Source: Cheiracanthium punctorium (lineage: Eukaryota; Arthropoda; Arachnida; Araneae; Cheiracanthiidae). Taken from it: DNA of 64,000 nucleotides. A model generated the notes under the pieces. That model was not told the DNA's origin, ran no database searches, and saw only the letters and a program-made list of their open reading frames with translations. Of the stretch, positions 33,560 to 44,068 are shown piece by piece (positions within the stretch are counted from its first letter, which is position 1; every line of letters starts with the position of its first letter). Made by a program: the position numbers and the translations under genes. The stretch lies in the NCBI GenBank assembly GCA_038373885.1, contig JAWZYV010019958.1, positions 62,001-126,000 on the forward strand, in the 5' to 3' direction.

Positions 33560-33700
33560 CATTTATTTACAGTGGGATAGATCTTCACTTCGCTCCTCGA
33601 ATAGGAAGCTGTTTCCTATTATAGTTTCCGATTGAAAATCAGCTGTATGGTTTCCTCGGTATCAGCATAGGCCACTCGCCAAATGATAAGTTACGGCAGA
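33560..33700 (+). repeat. Dispersed repeat, inverse partner at 60580-60690
   Basis: AGTGGGATAGATCTTC, GGAAGCTGTTTCCT and CCGATTGAAAATCAGCT match the reverse complement of 60580-60690. In both places the repeat is next to other repeats. Type unknown. Confidence 0.55.
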
Positions 33701-33729
33701 ATCACTGCCCGAGACTGCACCGTTTAGCT

Positions 33730-34239
33730 TTAACCCTTTGAGGCGCAACCCTTTCCCAATGCTGAAAAAAGGGCATCCGTTGCCATCGCTCGACTTAACT
33801 ACCAGCAAGAGGGCGGACGATCGGAACGTTCATCGTGTGCCACAGACCTAGAGACCCTTTTATTGACGACAGCTGGCTGTGCCGGGCGTCAAAAAAAAGG
33901 GTCTCTCGATCTGTGGCACACGATGAACGTTCCGATCGTCCGCCCTCTTGCTGGTCGTTAAGTCGAGCGATGGCAACGGATGCCCTTTTTTCAGAGTTGG
34001 GCAATCTATTCAGCTGTTCTCGCGTTCTTCCATTTTTCAGCAGATGCCAGTGCTGTTAAAAAGAATCGTGACCCTTTTTTGACGGGAAAGGACGTGCTTA
34101 AAAAGTAAAGGATTCTCGTGGAGCTCTGTCACCCGTCACTATTTTTATAGAAATCCAATCTATTCTTCGTAACTGGCAACAGTCAAAACGTCAGAATTGG
34201 GTGTTCCCAGAGCGGTATCACTGCGCGTTAAAGGGTTAA
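33730..34239 (+). mobile_element. TTAA-flanked piggyBac-like MITE, family A copy 3
   Basis: TTAACCCTTTGAGGCGCAACC at the left, CTGCGCGTTAAAGGGTTAA at the right. The central palindrome is nearly complete (about 33765-33990), with one arm trimmed around GGCTGTGCCGGGCGTC. Antisense and sense frames at 33795-34059 mirror each other because of the symmetry. Confidence 0.85.
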
Positions 34240-34377
34240 AAAAACAGTTGTGGATATAATGCTACCGCTACGAAATAGCAACAGTCATTATTATCGCTAT
34301 TATTTATCATATAAAATTAGTTTCTCTTACTCTTATTTTAAATTAAAATCAAAATTTGCAAATTTTTAAATTTAAAG

Positions 34378-34436
34378 GATCATTTGGAAGATCGTGCACT
34401 TGCCCCGAATGCCCTGCCGGAAATAAATGCCTTTGA
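34378..34436 (+). CDS. Candidate short Cys-rich exon (unrecognised)
   Basis: After AAATTTAAAG (weak pyrimidine tract) the frame reads GSFGRSCTCPECPAGNKCL and stops at TGA 34434. Four cysteines in eleven residues, in an unusually GC-rich patch. If joined to the donor near 29911, the phase would match, but the acceptor is poor. It could equally be chance. Family not recognised. Confidence 0.2.
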
Positions 34437-34556
34437 TTGAGTGCTATGCCTTAAAAAAGAAAACTATTGCTTATGCTTATACAATACATTTCACAAACAA
34501 TTCCATCATGATGGCAACAGATAAATAAAATATAAGAGTGCTGTTCCTTCTTTCAG

Positions 34557-34712
34557 CCTGTACCTGAATGTGCCAACATACCTCTTAATTCCTTTGGTCT
34601 TGGTCTAACCTGTATGCATTATGCATGCGTGGACCCGGATTATATTGCGATTAAATGCAATTATAAATCTGCGTGCGAGAGGGGGGGGGGGGGAAATTCC
34701 CGTCTTAAACAG
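34557..34712 (+). CDS. Candidate internal exon encoding a Cys-rich segment (unrecognised)
   Basis: Acceptor TGTTCCTTCTTTCAG ends at 34556 and donor AAACAG|GTAATG starts at 34713. The 156 bp between are exactly 52 codons, open in one frame: PVPECANIPLNSFGLGLTC, then MHYACVDPDYIAIKCNYKSAC and a Gly-rich end from a 13-base G-run. Cysteines at 5, 19, 24, 34 and 40 suggest a disulfide-bonded extracellular segment (inference). The G-run inside a coding exon is odd and would be prone to slippage. No family recognised. Confidence 0.35.
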
Positions 34713-35333
34713 GTAATGAACAATGACAGGGTTTTGGGAGAGAAACCGCTGGAACGATAATTGTAATAATAACCCACCCCCCCCCCCTCCGAATACTAAC
34801 ACCCAACAGGGCAGAATGTTTTCTTGGTTTTTGACATCTCGGAAGTACTCGGGTGTTCTTATCTTTTAGAACTCTTGTCTCCCTGTGTTCACCCAGTGAA
34901 GGTCGTTTCGTTTTACAATTTATGTTGAGTAACACCACGTCAGTAGGGATAAGTCGGTTAGATCTGTACCTGTAAACGCATTAAAATACAAAACACTTTC
35001 TTAATGGAAAAAATACATAGCGCATGTATTTTCAAAATGCACAAAAATACCCATAAAATTTTAAAAGAATTTTAATTGAAAACAAGCTAAATTTTTTACT
35101 GAAAATCACTTATTTTATTCAAATATATTTTAAAGTGAAAAACAAAAAACAATCGTAGTAGTTGTGTTAAGGGAAACCTCACCGCCCCCCCCCCTTTTTT
35201 TTTTAAACGGTACTTTTTAAATTTTTACTTGCATAGTAATAAGATCCGAAAAGACCATTTCTGAGAAATTAGTTGATACTCAACACTGTTTTAGTTACGT
35301 TTTATTTCAACACAGGAACAATGTATGTTAGTA
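34713..35333. other. Spacer
   Basis: C-runs at 34777-34788 and 35184-35193. The minus frames at 34605-34938 run through homopolymers and lack domains. Confidence 0.5.
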
Positions 35334-36742
35334 CACTGCTGGCCACCCAAATTGCAACACCAAGAAAAACAAGAGATATCACAACAAAATTTATTGTGTA
35401 GATAACATGTTGACCAAGTAACAAATGATTAAATTTACAGCATTCTATGAAGCGTGGTTCCTGCCAAAATCAGTACCCAGAGTAGCCGCCGTTGTTGGAG
35501 ATCACAGCTGCCACACGCCTCGGCATTGATTCAAAGAGACTTTGAATGTGTTCTTGGGGTACAGCAGACCAAGCAGCTTCCACACGTTGCCAAAGTTGAT
35601 CTGGTGTGACAGCTGGGGATGAACTCTGGGTCAGTCGTTGAGCAACCATGGACCACATGTTTTCTATCGGCGAAAGATCCGGAGAGCGCGCCGGCCAGGG
35701 AAGCAATTCAATCTGGTGATTGACGAAGAACCCTTGGACAATGCGTGCCACGTGTGGCCGTGCATTATCCTGCTGAAATATGGCTGTTGGCAAGCCCTGA
35801 AGGTAAGAAAGGACAACTGGCTCCAACACCTCGGAGATGTAGCGCTGGCTGGTTAAAGTACCGGCAATGCGTACTAGAGGAGTGCGAGAGAGATATCCGA
35901 TACCGCCCCATACCATAATACCCGGTGCAGGACCAGTGTGACGGTGCATAATGCAGCTGTTCAGCATCCTCTCTCCACGGTGTCTCCAGACTCGAATCCG
36001 ACCGTCGTGGTGTTGCATACAGAAGCGTGACTCGTCAGTAAAGATAATTTCATTCCATTCTGTCGTCCACATCCTTCTTTCATCGCACCATTGGCGGCGG
36101 AGACGTCTGTGGTTCCGCGTCAGAGGTAGACAAAGCAACGGACGTCTTGCGGACAGACCATTCTGCTGTAAACGACGTCGAATGGTACGCGCAGACACTG
36201 GATGATGCGTTACAGACTGAATCTGCTGTGATATGGTTCGTGATGTGACTGAGCGGTCCGTCACTGCCATGCGTACAATCTGCCTGTCATCACGTGACGT
36301 GGTGCACTGAGGTCGATGCGGTCGATCACGTCTGTCCGTCGTACCCTCCTGCACCCAACGATCACATATCCGCATCACAGTTGTTTGGTTTCGTCCAATA
36401 CGACGACCGATTTCCCTGAAAGATAACCCACAATCTCGGTATGCCACTATCCTTCCTCTGTCAAACTCGGATACTTGATCAAAAGATGATCGTTGTTTCC
36501 TACGAGGCATAATTTATCGTTTTTTTGAAAAAAAAGCAAGAAAAACACAATTGCTGTACTTGAAACCGTCGAAATCTCCAAGCCTTAAATAGCGCTTTGA
36601 GGTGGCGCCACAGGCGCGCTTGATGTGCGTCTGCGCTGAAATTCTAATCATTTGCATATCTCACCTCAGCTAATGCATGTTGTAAATTTCATATTATTTG
36701 CATGCTTCCTTCAGGGTGTTGCATTTACGATGGCCAGCAGTG
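35334..36742 (-). mobile_element. Complete Tc1-like element, apparently autonomous
   Basis: 1409 bp with terminal inverted repeats of about 28 bp (CACTGCTGGCCACCCAAATT at the left; inverse of CGATGGCCAGCAGTG at the right) and TA on both sides (35332-35333 and 36743-36744). It contains one uninterrupted transposase gene reading leftwards. Size, TIR length and gene content match full-length Tc1 elements. The best-preserved transposon in the window. Confidence 0.95.
35470..36510 (-). CDS. Tc1-like transposase, DD34E, intact
   Basis: 346 codons from ATG at 36510 to the stop. Binds the element's inverted repeats and catalyses cut-and-paste transposition into TA sites in the nucleus. N-terminal paired-like helix-turn-helix domains (about residues 11-120: FDRGRIVAYRDCGLSFREIG, then NQTTVMRICDRW). 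A basic RDRPHRPQ motif at 61-68 stands in for the usual GRPR hook. The catalytic triad is complete: D159 (IIFTDESRF), D248 (FQQDNARPH) and E283 (SPDLSPIENMW), with exactly 34 residues between the second Asp and Glu. C terminus GGYSGY is typical. Length is the normal 340-350 for the family. No frameshift or stop. The start is supported by the MPRRKQR-like opening common in this group. Confidence 0.95.
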   Translation of the reverse strand: MPRRKQRSSFDQVSEFDRGRIVAYRDCGLSFREIGRRIGRNQTTVMRICDRWVQEGTTDRRDRPHRPQCTTSRDDRQIVRMAVTDRSVTSRTISQQIQSVTHHPVSARTIRRRLQQNGLSARRPLLCLPLTRNHRRLRRQWCDERRMWTTEWNEIIFTDESRFCMQHHDGRIRVWRHRGERMLNSCIMHRHTGPAPGIMVWGGIGYLSRTPLVRIAGTLTSQRYISEVLEPVVLSYLQGLPTAIFQQDNARPHVARIVQGFFVNHQIELLPWPARSPDLSPIENMWSMVAQRLTQSSSPAVTPDQLWQRVEAAWSAVPQEHIQSLFESMPRRVAAVISNNGGYSGY

Positions 36743-36744
36743 TA

Positions 36745-37084
36745 TGTTTCAAAACAATTTATAAAACATTTAATTTCCAAAAGTCACAGTGCTTAAATAA
36801 AACCTCTACATATATCTTTATTACTTATTCATCTTCAAAGAAACATTTGGACATAAATAGTCAGATTAATTCATTTTATTATAAAATTTAAGTTTTTACC
36901 TTTAATGAGTCTTAAAATTTATGGTAGATTTAATTGTTCTGCATATTACCGAAGTTTTCAGCTGTCATAACTGGCATTCCTCCTTCACCTCTTCACTTCC
37001 ATCTACAGACAAAATTTGAAAACATTTTCCAGTAAGAATTCTACTAGTTTTCAAAATCATCCATAATAAGAGCTTGATTCATCC
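36745..37084. other. Spacer
   Basis: No gene. The 79-codon frame at 36652-36891 begins inside the Tc1-like element's right end and has no domain. Confidence 0.5.
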
Positions 37085-37215
37085 CAACCTATTACGCTCT
37101 GCTGGAGTTTGGAGCGGTTTCCTCCAGGTCTAAAGTTAATACGCGTTAGAACCCTTTAAAAAAATCCTCCGCCCATGCAATCTCCCTGCTAGACAGATAG
37201 CCCTCACGTAGCTTT
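37085..37215 (+). repeat. SINE fragment, copy 3
   Basis: GGTTTCCTCCAGGTC, TAATACGCGTTAGAACCCTTT, AAAATCCTCCGCCC and GACAGATAGCCC match the family body. The tRNA-like head is not preserved. Confidence 0.6.
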
Positions 37216-38224
37216 GTTTTAACCACTATGACCAATCATATTACTGCAGAAATACTCGCAGTCTTGTTTATCTGTAACTTAGCAATATATTTCAAACTGT
37301 TTATAATTACCTCTAAAGATCTAATGAATGCTACTAAAGCATATTTTGATTTCTTTCGGCTTCGTTTAGATTTGTAAATCTAGAAAAATCCCAAGACAAA
37401 AGCATCATTGTACTGTTCTAAACAGAAGCGTGAAAGATATTTAGAAGATATAAAATACGAGATGCAAATATTGAAAATGTATTACAAATGCATGTATTTG
37501 AGATACTGACCAACTCTGATGCGTAATCCTTGTAAAAATGAAATCGATATTTAGTACGAGACCCCATTCCGGTGCATTCCAGAAGTTATTAAAATGTTGA
37601 TGAACTTTTATTTATTTATGTACGTATTTTTCATTAAAATTTCGCAAATAAACTTCTGCTTGTGAAAAATGCAACACTGTGAAAAAAATCATTAGAATGA
37701 AAGGAATTTTAATACACGAGAGGCTTGTGATACAAATAAATGACTAATATTTCAAAGCGAAAAACAAGTGTTCCAAATCAGTATTTGGTGCAGCCGCTAC
37801 TCGCTGCAGTGAAGGCTCGGGGCTTAATTTCTAGCAAAAGAAAGTGTTGGAGCCCTAATACTCTGCAGAACAGCTGTTACCAACCTCTTAACATTTGCCA
37901 GTTATCACTAAGTAATGTTATCAGTAAAGTTTAAATAATCATTTTAAGCCCAAATAGGTATGTTTGGAGTAAAAATTAGAATAAATGAGATGATTTTTTT
38001 AAAAGCATGCATAATCATTTCCCTTTCTTCTGTTTTTATCAGCCCCCACCCCTGTAAACGTCCTGCGCCCCCAAGAGGGTACGCCCCACGGGTTGAGAAC
38101 CTCTGCTCTCGAGCTCATATTCAGTCAGTGGCGTATTATAAATCACATCGACCCCTTCATACGGAAGTCTGTAGTACATTCTATTAAAATAATGATCATT
38201 CAAAGATTTTGCCATGTAATAGTA
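37216..38224. other. Spacer
   Basis: Only an isolated hAT-type right terminus (GGGTTGAGAACCTCTG, about 38089-38104) is recognisable. No matching left end. Frames at 37740-38227 are unsupported. Confidence 0.45.
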
Positions 38225-39760
38225 CACTGCTCAAAACAATTATAGGATATTGTAAGTTTTATATAAAATAAAGATATAAGCGAAATTTTTTTGCCGAAAA
38301 TGGAAGAAGATAATCACAAATGCAAATTTTTCTGATTTTCAAACTGTGGAGTATGCTAATTTTGAGTTCGACGTCAAAAACGTCGCTTCAGCGGCAGCGA
38401 ATGAAATTGGACTTTCAACTGAATAAAAGACAATGAAGACAAGGAGGATCGGCATTCAGTGACTGCTTTGTTTCGATGAGTACGATGTCTCAGCGAGTCA
38501 GCGAAGTCATTTAACAGATTCAGAAGCTTGGAGAGTTGTCGGTAGGTTAGAAGGGGGCCAAACTCAAGCCGAAGTAGCGCAAGCCATTGGAGTGTCACAA
38601 AGTGTGATTTCCAGGATCTGGAACCGGTTTTTGGCGACTGGAAGTGCAGGCCGAAGACCAGGGCAAGGTTGTAGACGGGCAAAAACGCCCAATGAAGATC
38701 GTTATTTAGTGTTAACGGTTCGGAGACACCGGAATATGAACGCTACTCTTCTCCAACAACACCTTCGCTCGGCTACTGGCACCACGGTTTCAACTCAGAC
38801 TGTCCGAAACCGGCTCCATGGTGTAGGTCTGTGCTCGCCGAACGATGGTATGTGTTAGACTAACATCAAGGCATCGTCGCGACCGCAGGGAGTGGGCAAC
38901 AGAGCATGTGAACTGGAGGAGAAATGAATGGAGCAATGTTCTTTTTTCTGACGAGTCCCGTTTTTCAATTCATCCTGATAATAGGCGTATTTTCATCTGG
39001 AGGGACCGTGGCAGTAGGAATAATCCTGCGTTCGTGCACGAAAGTGTCAGCTTCGGCGGTGGGGGAGTTGGTGTATGGTGGCATCTCCATTGACGGGCGC
39101 AGAGACTTCTACATCATTCGAGATGGACCTCTGACTGGTCGCCGATATAGGGTTGAGATCCTCAGACCTATTGTAGTCCCTTACGCTGCAGCAATCGGAG
39201 ATGACTTCATTTTAATGGACGATAACTGCAGGCCACATCGCGCTAACCTGTTGGAGGATTTCCTTTTCGAGGAAGGAATCGTACGAATGGAATGGACAGC
39301 GTGTTCTCTAGACATGAATCCAATAGAGCACGTTTGGGACGCTCTAGGAAGACGAGAGGCTGACCGCCAACCACCCCCACAAACTCTCCAAGAACTGGAA
39401 AGAGCTCTCCTGGAAGAGTGGGACAGAATACTCCAACTCGTGATTAATAGCCTCATTGACTCCATGCTTCAAAGGTGTTCAACGTTGCTGGCCGTCCGGG
39501 GAAACCATACCCCCTACTGAAAATGATTTCTTTTGAAGAAAACACCTTTTCTTATTCTTTTTTTCTCATATGCACAAATTGTGTTTTTTTCCTTTTCTAC
39601 ACAAATGCGCAATAAAATGCATTTTTTTTTCTGCCAAACATGTGTAATTTATTCTCATATAACCTACTACGTCTGTCGACCATGTATCAATCAGCTAAAA
39701 AGTTTCCCAGCCACAAGATCCACCTAAAACCGCAATATCCTTTAATTGTTTTGAGCAGTG
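38225..39760 (+). mobile_element. Tc1-like element with damaged transposase
   Basis: 1536 bp with terminal inverted repeats CACTGCTCAAAACAATTATA and the inverse of TTAATTGTTTTGAGCAGTG, flanked by TA (38223-38224 and 39761-39762). The first seven bases, CACTGCT, are shared with the intact element at 35334-36742, although the proteins are from different Tc1 lineages. Ends are nearly perfect while the gene carries frameshifts. Confidence 0.9.
38472..39520 (+). pseudogene. Tc1-like DD34E transposase, two frameshifts
   Basis: Helix-turn-helix part from HLTDSEAWRVVGRLEGGQTQ to GTTVSTQTVRNRLHGVGL (38508-38830). A frameshift near 38835-38850 moves to VCVRLTSRHRRDRREWATEH and the first catalytic Asp in NVLFSDESRFSI. 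A second near 39062-39078 moves to YGGISIDGRRDFYIIRDGPL, the second Asp in LMDDNCRPH and Glu in MNPIEHVWD, with 34 residues between. Ends RGNHTPY then TGA at 39518. All three catalytic residues survive, so the two single-base indels are the main damage, with a few substitutions such as TACSLDMNP. No intact start codon is evident. Not functional as it stands. Confidence 0.9.
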
Positions 39761-39762
39761 TA

Positions 39763-40039
39763 TTTGGACATACTACTTTCATTATTTCACAGAACAGTGA
39801 AATGAAATAAAATGGTCTGAAATGAGCATGAAGAAATCTATACAATGCACAGTAGAGAAGTACCAGAAATTTGTTCGCCGCAGGACTCTCAGATCGGTTC
39901 GAGGCGAAACGAGTCGTGATGGGTCTGACCCACTAAAATCGGTTTGTATGTGAAAAGGGGTCAATTTTCGAGTTAATGTAATGGTGGGCTTTGCCTAATA
40001 TGTAAAAATGCATTGTGAAAAAGGTACAGGAGCTGAGCT
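39763..40039. other. Short spacer between Tc1-like elements
   Basis: No gene recognised. A left terminus for the decayed Tc1-like copy to its right could not be found. Confidence 0.4.
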
Positions 40040-40349
40040 CCTACGTAAATTAAGCCCTGCAAGTGCTACTGTACAACAGGGCATAGTCCAAGAGCTTTTG
40101 AATGTCTGCCTGGGGAACGTTCTGTATTGTTTGTATGGGTAACCAAAGTTCACCGGTAGAAACTGAAATCGGAGGATGCCGAGTAAAACGCCGACCAACA
40201 AAATACCGCTCATGTTCGATGGGTAACATATCTGTCGAATACTCAGGTCGCGGAAGAATCTGTATGTATTTGTTCCGCTGGCAAGCAGTCGAGAACATTC
40301 CTTGCGAACATCATCCTGTTGAAAGATTGCTCCAGGAATGCCTTGAGGT

Positions 40350-40530
40350 CAGTGGCGTAGCGAGACATTTTTCATGGGAGGAGGGAGGGGGTTACGTCTA
40401 CAGCAACTCGTAAATATTACATGTGTCTAATTACAGAGTGAAGAAAATACGTTGTGTATGACAAAAATATTCCTCACGGGGGGGGATGAATTGTGACTCC
40501 GCTAACCCCCACCCAGTGTCTACGCCCCTG
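40350..40530 (+). mobile_element. hAT-like MITE, CAGNGGCGTAGC family, copy 2, nested in Tc1 relic
   Basis: CAGTGGCGTAGCGAGAC at the left, inverted GTGTCTACGCCCCTG at the right, flanked by a perfect 8-bp duplication CTTGAGGT (40342-40349 and 40531-40538). G-run at 40479-40486. It interrupts the transposase relic, so it is younger than that relic. Confidence 0.85.
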
Positions 40531-41090
40531 CTTGAGGTACAGGAAGGTCTTCAGGCTCCAGGATTTTACTCATGTACATGTTGTTCAAATTACCTACAAT
40601 TCGCAGCATCTGAGATCGTCCATGATACCCAATCGCACCCCATCACTCCGGGTGTTTGTCCATTGTGACGTTCGATGCAGCTATTATAGTACCACAAATT
40701 AAAGCGAAATTCGTAAGACAAAATACAATTGTTGTCAACCTGAACGACTGACTGTATGTTCAAGAGCACATTGCAGCCACCAGCATACAAGGATTGTGAA
40801 TGTGGGCACAACAGCAGTCCACAACAAAGGAGACCTCGACGAATGGACGAATTAGAGTGATACACCTGTAGTAATTGCAGTTATATTGCTGCCAACTGTC
40901 TAGTTGAAGCTGTACGATCCATCAGCACCAAACGGACATCATGTCTGTCATATCGCTTTGAAGTTACCTTTCGAGCAAAATTCTCGGATTTTATAGTTGT
41001 TCGATTTTCGTCGGTCCGCTGCTTCCTAGTTCGCATCACGGTGCTGCTGTTAGGCTGTGCTATTGCATGATGGTAAAATCCTCCGTCACG

Positions 41091-41244
41091 GAAAGGCATA
41101 GCTAGCGTTTTCAGCGCCTGGGGACAACTGAAAATTTTGCGCTTCGAAAATGCGCTGGGGAATGTTTTATATACAAATTGGTACCCTCTGGGTGCTGCGA
41201 CCGGGAACAGATGCCCCTCCTTGCACCCCTCTACTACCTCTGTG
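41091..41244 (+). mobile_element. Second small insertion in the Tc1 relic
   Basis: 154 bp that separate the N-terminal codons of the relic (GLREG) from the continuation (GGFYHHAIA). Flanked by CCGTCACG (41083-41090) and CCTTCACG (41245-41252), an 8-bp duplication with one mismatch, which suggests a hAT-type MITE. Its termini (CACAGAGGTAG on the minus strand, GAAAGGCATAGC on the plus) are only weakly inverted. Confidence 0.5.
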
Positions 41245-41339
41245 CCTTCACGAAGACCAATGATTCCCTTCCATCAGTTGTTGAAACTCCGTCACTTGTT
41301 GAAATATCTCCTTTTGTCGTCCAAGAGGCATAGTTACGT

Positions 41340-42298
41340 CTCGCCTAAAGTTTATCACTAGCAGAAAGCCATAGACTATTCTCATCGCCCCGACACAGCC
41401 CTTCTATTTATACGGTTTCAACATTACGGTTCTCAAATTTCAATCTTTTGCGTAATACGCTGTACTCTGTATTGGTTGAAAAATTTCAGCCTGATCGTGT
41501 CATTCCCTTCCTGCTGTTAAGTATTCCAAAAATACGAGTTTTTATGAATACTTTTGGAACACCCTATAAGAAAAGCAGCATTGCCAAAGCGTTGAGTCAC
41601 TTTTTTCCTAGTGGATTTAGAGGTATATATGGGCAACCCCCGACGCTCTGGAACATTTTGAATTTCCATACAAAATCCATATGAACCATTCAAAATTCCA
41701 TATATAAATCCCACTTATAAGGTACGCGACTTCTCTAACATCCTGAAATTCGGCCCGCAACTTTCCAAAGGTTGCCTGTACCTGATTTAGAGGATAGATT
41801 TTCCTAGTTCAGTGCCATTGTGTGTGGAGCCTGACCTCAGATAGCTTGCTCTGATGCAGGTCGTGAATCGCTTTTCCGAGCTGTCAAATTCGGGCGTGAG
41901 GGTCAGGTGGGAGGTCTATCAGATCGCCCAGTTACTTTCAGTGGATGGAATGGTGTTTCTGTGCAACGTAATCCACTTTATCACTGCGGTTTATGGCCAG
42001 CTGTACAATTATCGCTGAAGATGATGTTCTACAAACGTTTACCCGAATGCATGTCCGTCTTTTCCCTCCTCCCCCTCACAAGAGCCAGTCTAGTTCTTTT
42101 CTGTGTTTTTTTTTTTTCTTTTTATTATTATTATTGTTAAATTTATGTCCGTAAAACAATTCATTACTGTGCGTCTTCTTATTTCGTGAAGCGTGCGTTG
42201 TTTGCGTTTTCCCCAATAGTCGTCAGGAGCATATACAGAACAGACATTTTAATTGCTCAAGATGTACCGCAGTAACCTACTCACTGAACTCCATTCCC
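41340..42298. other. Spacer
   Basis: Likely includes the remaining 5' flank of the Tc1 relic up to about 41590. CCAAAAATACGAG and ATACTTTTGG words around 41527-41561 are self-complementary. No gene seen. Short frames are unsupported. Confidence 0.4.
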
Positions 42299-42806
42299 TT
42301 AACCCTTTGAGGCGCAACCCCTTCCCAGTGCCGCAAAAGGGCAGCCGTTGCCATCGCTCGACTTAACTACCAGCAAGAGGGCGGACGATCGAAACGTTCA
42401 TCGCGTGCCACAGATTGAGAAAAACTTTTTTGACGACAGCTGGCTGTGTGCGGCACAGCCAGCTGTGTCTCTGGATTTGTGGCACGCGATGAACGTTTCG
42501 ATCGTCCGCCCTCTTGCTGGTAGTTAAGTCGAGCGATCGCAACGGCTGCCCTTTTTTCAGCATGGGGCCATCTATCCATCTGCTCTCGCATTCTTCCATT
42601 TTGCAGCATATGTCAGTGCTGTTAAAAAGAATCGTGACCATTTTTTTACGGGGAAATGACGTTCTCAAAAGGAAAGGATTCCCGTGGAGCTCTGTCCCCC
42701 CGCAACTCTTTTGATAGAAATCCAATCTATTCTTCGTGACTGGCAACAGTCAAAACGTCCGAGTTGGATGTTCCCAGAGCGGAAACACTGCGCGTTAAAG
42801 GGTTAA
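42299..42806 (+). mobile_element. TTAA-flanked piggyBac-like MITE, family A copy 4
   Basis: TTAACCCTTTGAGGCGCAACC at the left and CTGCGCGTTAAAGGGTTAA at the right. The palindrome is present (about 42345-42560) with a small deletion where one arm loses GTCAAAAAAAGG. The 127- and 80-codon minus frames inside are produced by the palindrome and its flank. Confidence 0.85.
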
Positions 42807-42930
42807 AAACACGGAAAGTGAAGCACCACCCGCTTAGACAGTGCTTGGGAAGGTGGACTCTTCTCTCTCGGCTGGACTGTTGCGGGTTCATTGATGATGA
42901 GTGCTGCTGTAGAAATTGTACGCCATGTTT
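42807..42930. other. Short non-repeat island
   Basis: Reads LSRLDCCGFIDDECCCRNCT in one frame and MMSAAVEIVRHV in another. Both are short, bounded by transposons and lack splice signals, so neither is called a gene. Confidence 0.3.
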
Positions 42931-44068
42931 AGGGCCGGATTCAAACGAAACAGAGTTCTATCGTTTTCCGTTGCGATCGCGGAAATTTTCGACTGATTCC
43001 TATGTTTCCTATTCAAGTGAAACCTGTCTATCGCTTTTGGATCACGTGACACTGCGATTGGTGTTTTGCTGTCGTTTTTCCAAAAGCGATCGTTTTCTCG
43101 AACATGGCGGATCGATCGGCGGATGGTTGATGAGAAGATTACAACAACAATGAAGACTCGTTATTTAAAATTACGAAGCAATCCGTTGGAATTATCAGAC
43201 AGGGAATTCTGCAAAAGATTTAGGCCTGCGGAAAGCTGAATTTTCTCGCAGAACAGAATATCTGTAGGGTTTATTTTCTGTCGGCCTTTGAGTTCTACTC
43301 TAGCAGACACTACGATGCAGGCGCCATCTGTAGTCCTTTTTTTAAATCGTTTATTGCTCGATAAATGTTTGATATTTGAAACAGCGCGAAAAAATACATT
43401 AACGAATAATTTCTCGCTAAAATAAGCATCCTAGCAACCCTCCTAAACAAATACAAATATTCATATCATTATATTAAGGATGTCTTTGATTGTTAATTAT
43501 ATATCAGAACATGAAATATATAGTAATTCTACCCCTCCATTATAATTATAAACAGCTTCTCTGCTACAGAAAAATAAAATATAGTAGGCAAACTAGAGAA
43601 CAATTATTATTCGATAATTCGACATGATAATTATGACGAACAATACTATTATCAATAATTTTCTAAAAAAAAAATCTTCATAAATTAAAAATGCGTTTCC
43701 ATGATTATAAACATACAAAAAATATTAACCTAAACCAGTTAAAATTTTAAAACATTAACCTACAATACTGTTGGGGAAAAAGCTCAAACATAAATAAATA
43801 AACAGTTAGTCGTCGCCATTAAGTTAAAAAAATTTTCCAGAGAAAGATGCGATTTTTTTATTGGTTAACAGCGACTTTCTACGTCACCGGAAGTTGCGTT
43901 TTCACTCTGTGGCGATAAAGTTTCGATCTAGCAAACCTGTAAGTTCGATCGCCTATTTTGTTTCACTTTGAATACACTTTTGCGATCGCTTGTAAAAGCG
44001 ATCGAACTTCCAGAGAGAAAACTATCGTTTTAGAGACGACCGATCGCGTTTCGTTTGAATCGGGCCCT
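42931..44068 (+). mobile_element. Non-autonomous DNA transposon with AGGGCCGGATTCAAACGAAA ends
   Basis: Left AGGGCCGGATTCAAACGAAA and right TTTCGTTTGAATCGGGCCCT are inverted partners. Inner GCGATCG/CGATCGC words repeat near both ends. 1138 bp, AT-rich middle, no transposase motif. The flanks (TTT and CAG) give no clear duplication, so the superfamily is undetermined. Confidence 0.7.

Larger units (their letters stand above)
40040..41331 (-). pseudogene. Decayed Tc1-like transposase with two nested insertions
   Basis: Minus-strand start MPLGRQKEIFQQVTEF at 41331, then after an insertion FYHHAIAQPNSSTVMRTRKQ, RTASTRQLAA, SSIRRGLLCCGLL, FRFNLWYYNS, RHNGQTPGVMGCDWVSW and, after a second insertion, FSTACQRNKYIQILPRPEYS TDMLPIEHERYFVGRRFTRH PP...PQADIQKLLD. 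These are recognisable Tc1 landmarks in the right order. Multiple stops and frameshifts. The first two catalytic Asp are lost or displaced; only PIEHER keeps the Glu. It is the oldest of the three Tc1 copies here. Confidence 0.8.

Noticed and set aside
38089..38104. hAT element ending in GGGTTGAGAACCTCTG
   Set aside because: Only one terminus is recognisable. No left end or duplication found, so no element was called.
42764..43153. 129-codon frame with a Cys cluster (LDCCGFIDDECCCRNCTPC)
   Set aside because: It begins inside a piggyBac-like MITE and ends inside the next element. Only about 120 bp are non-repeat, with no splice signals. Probably chance.
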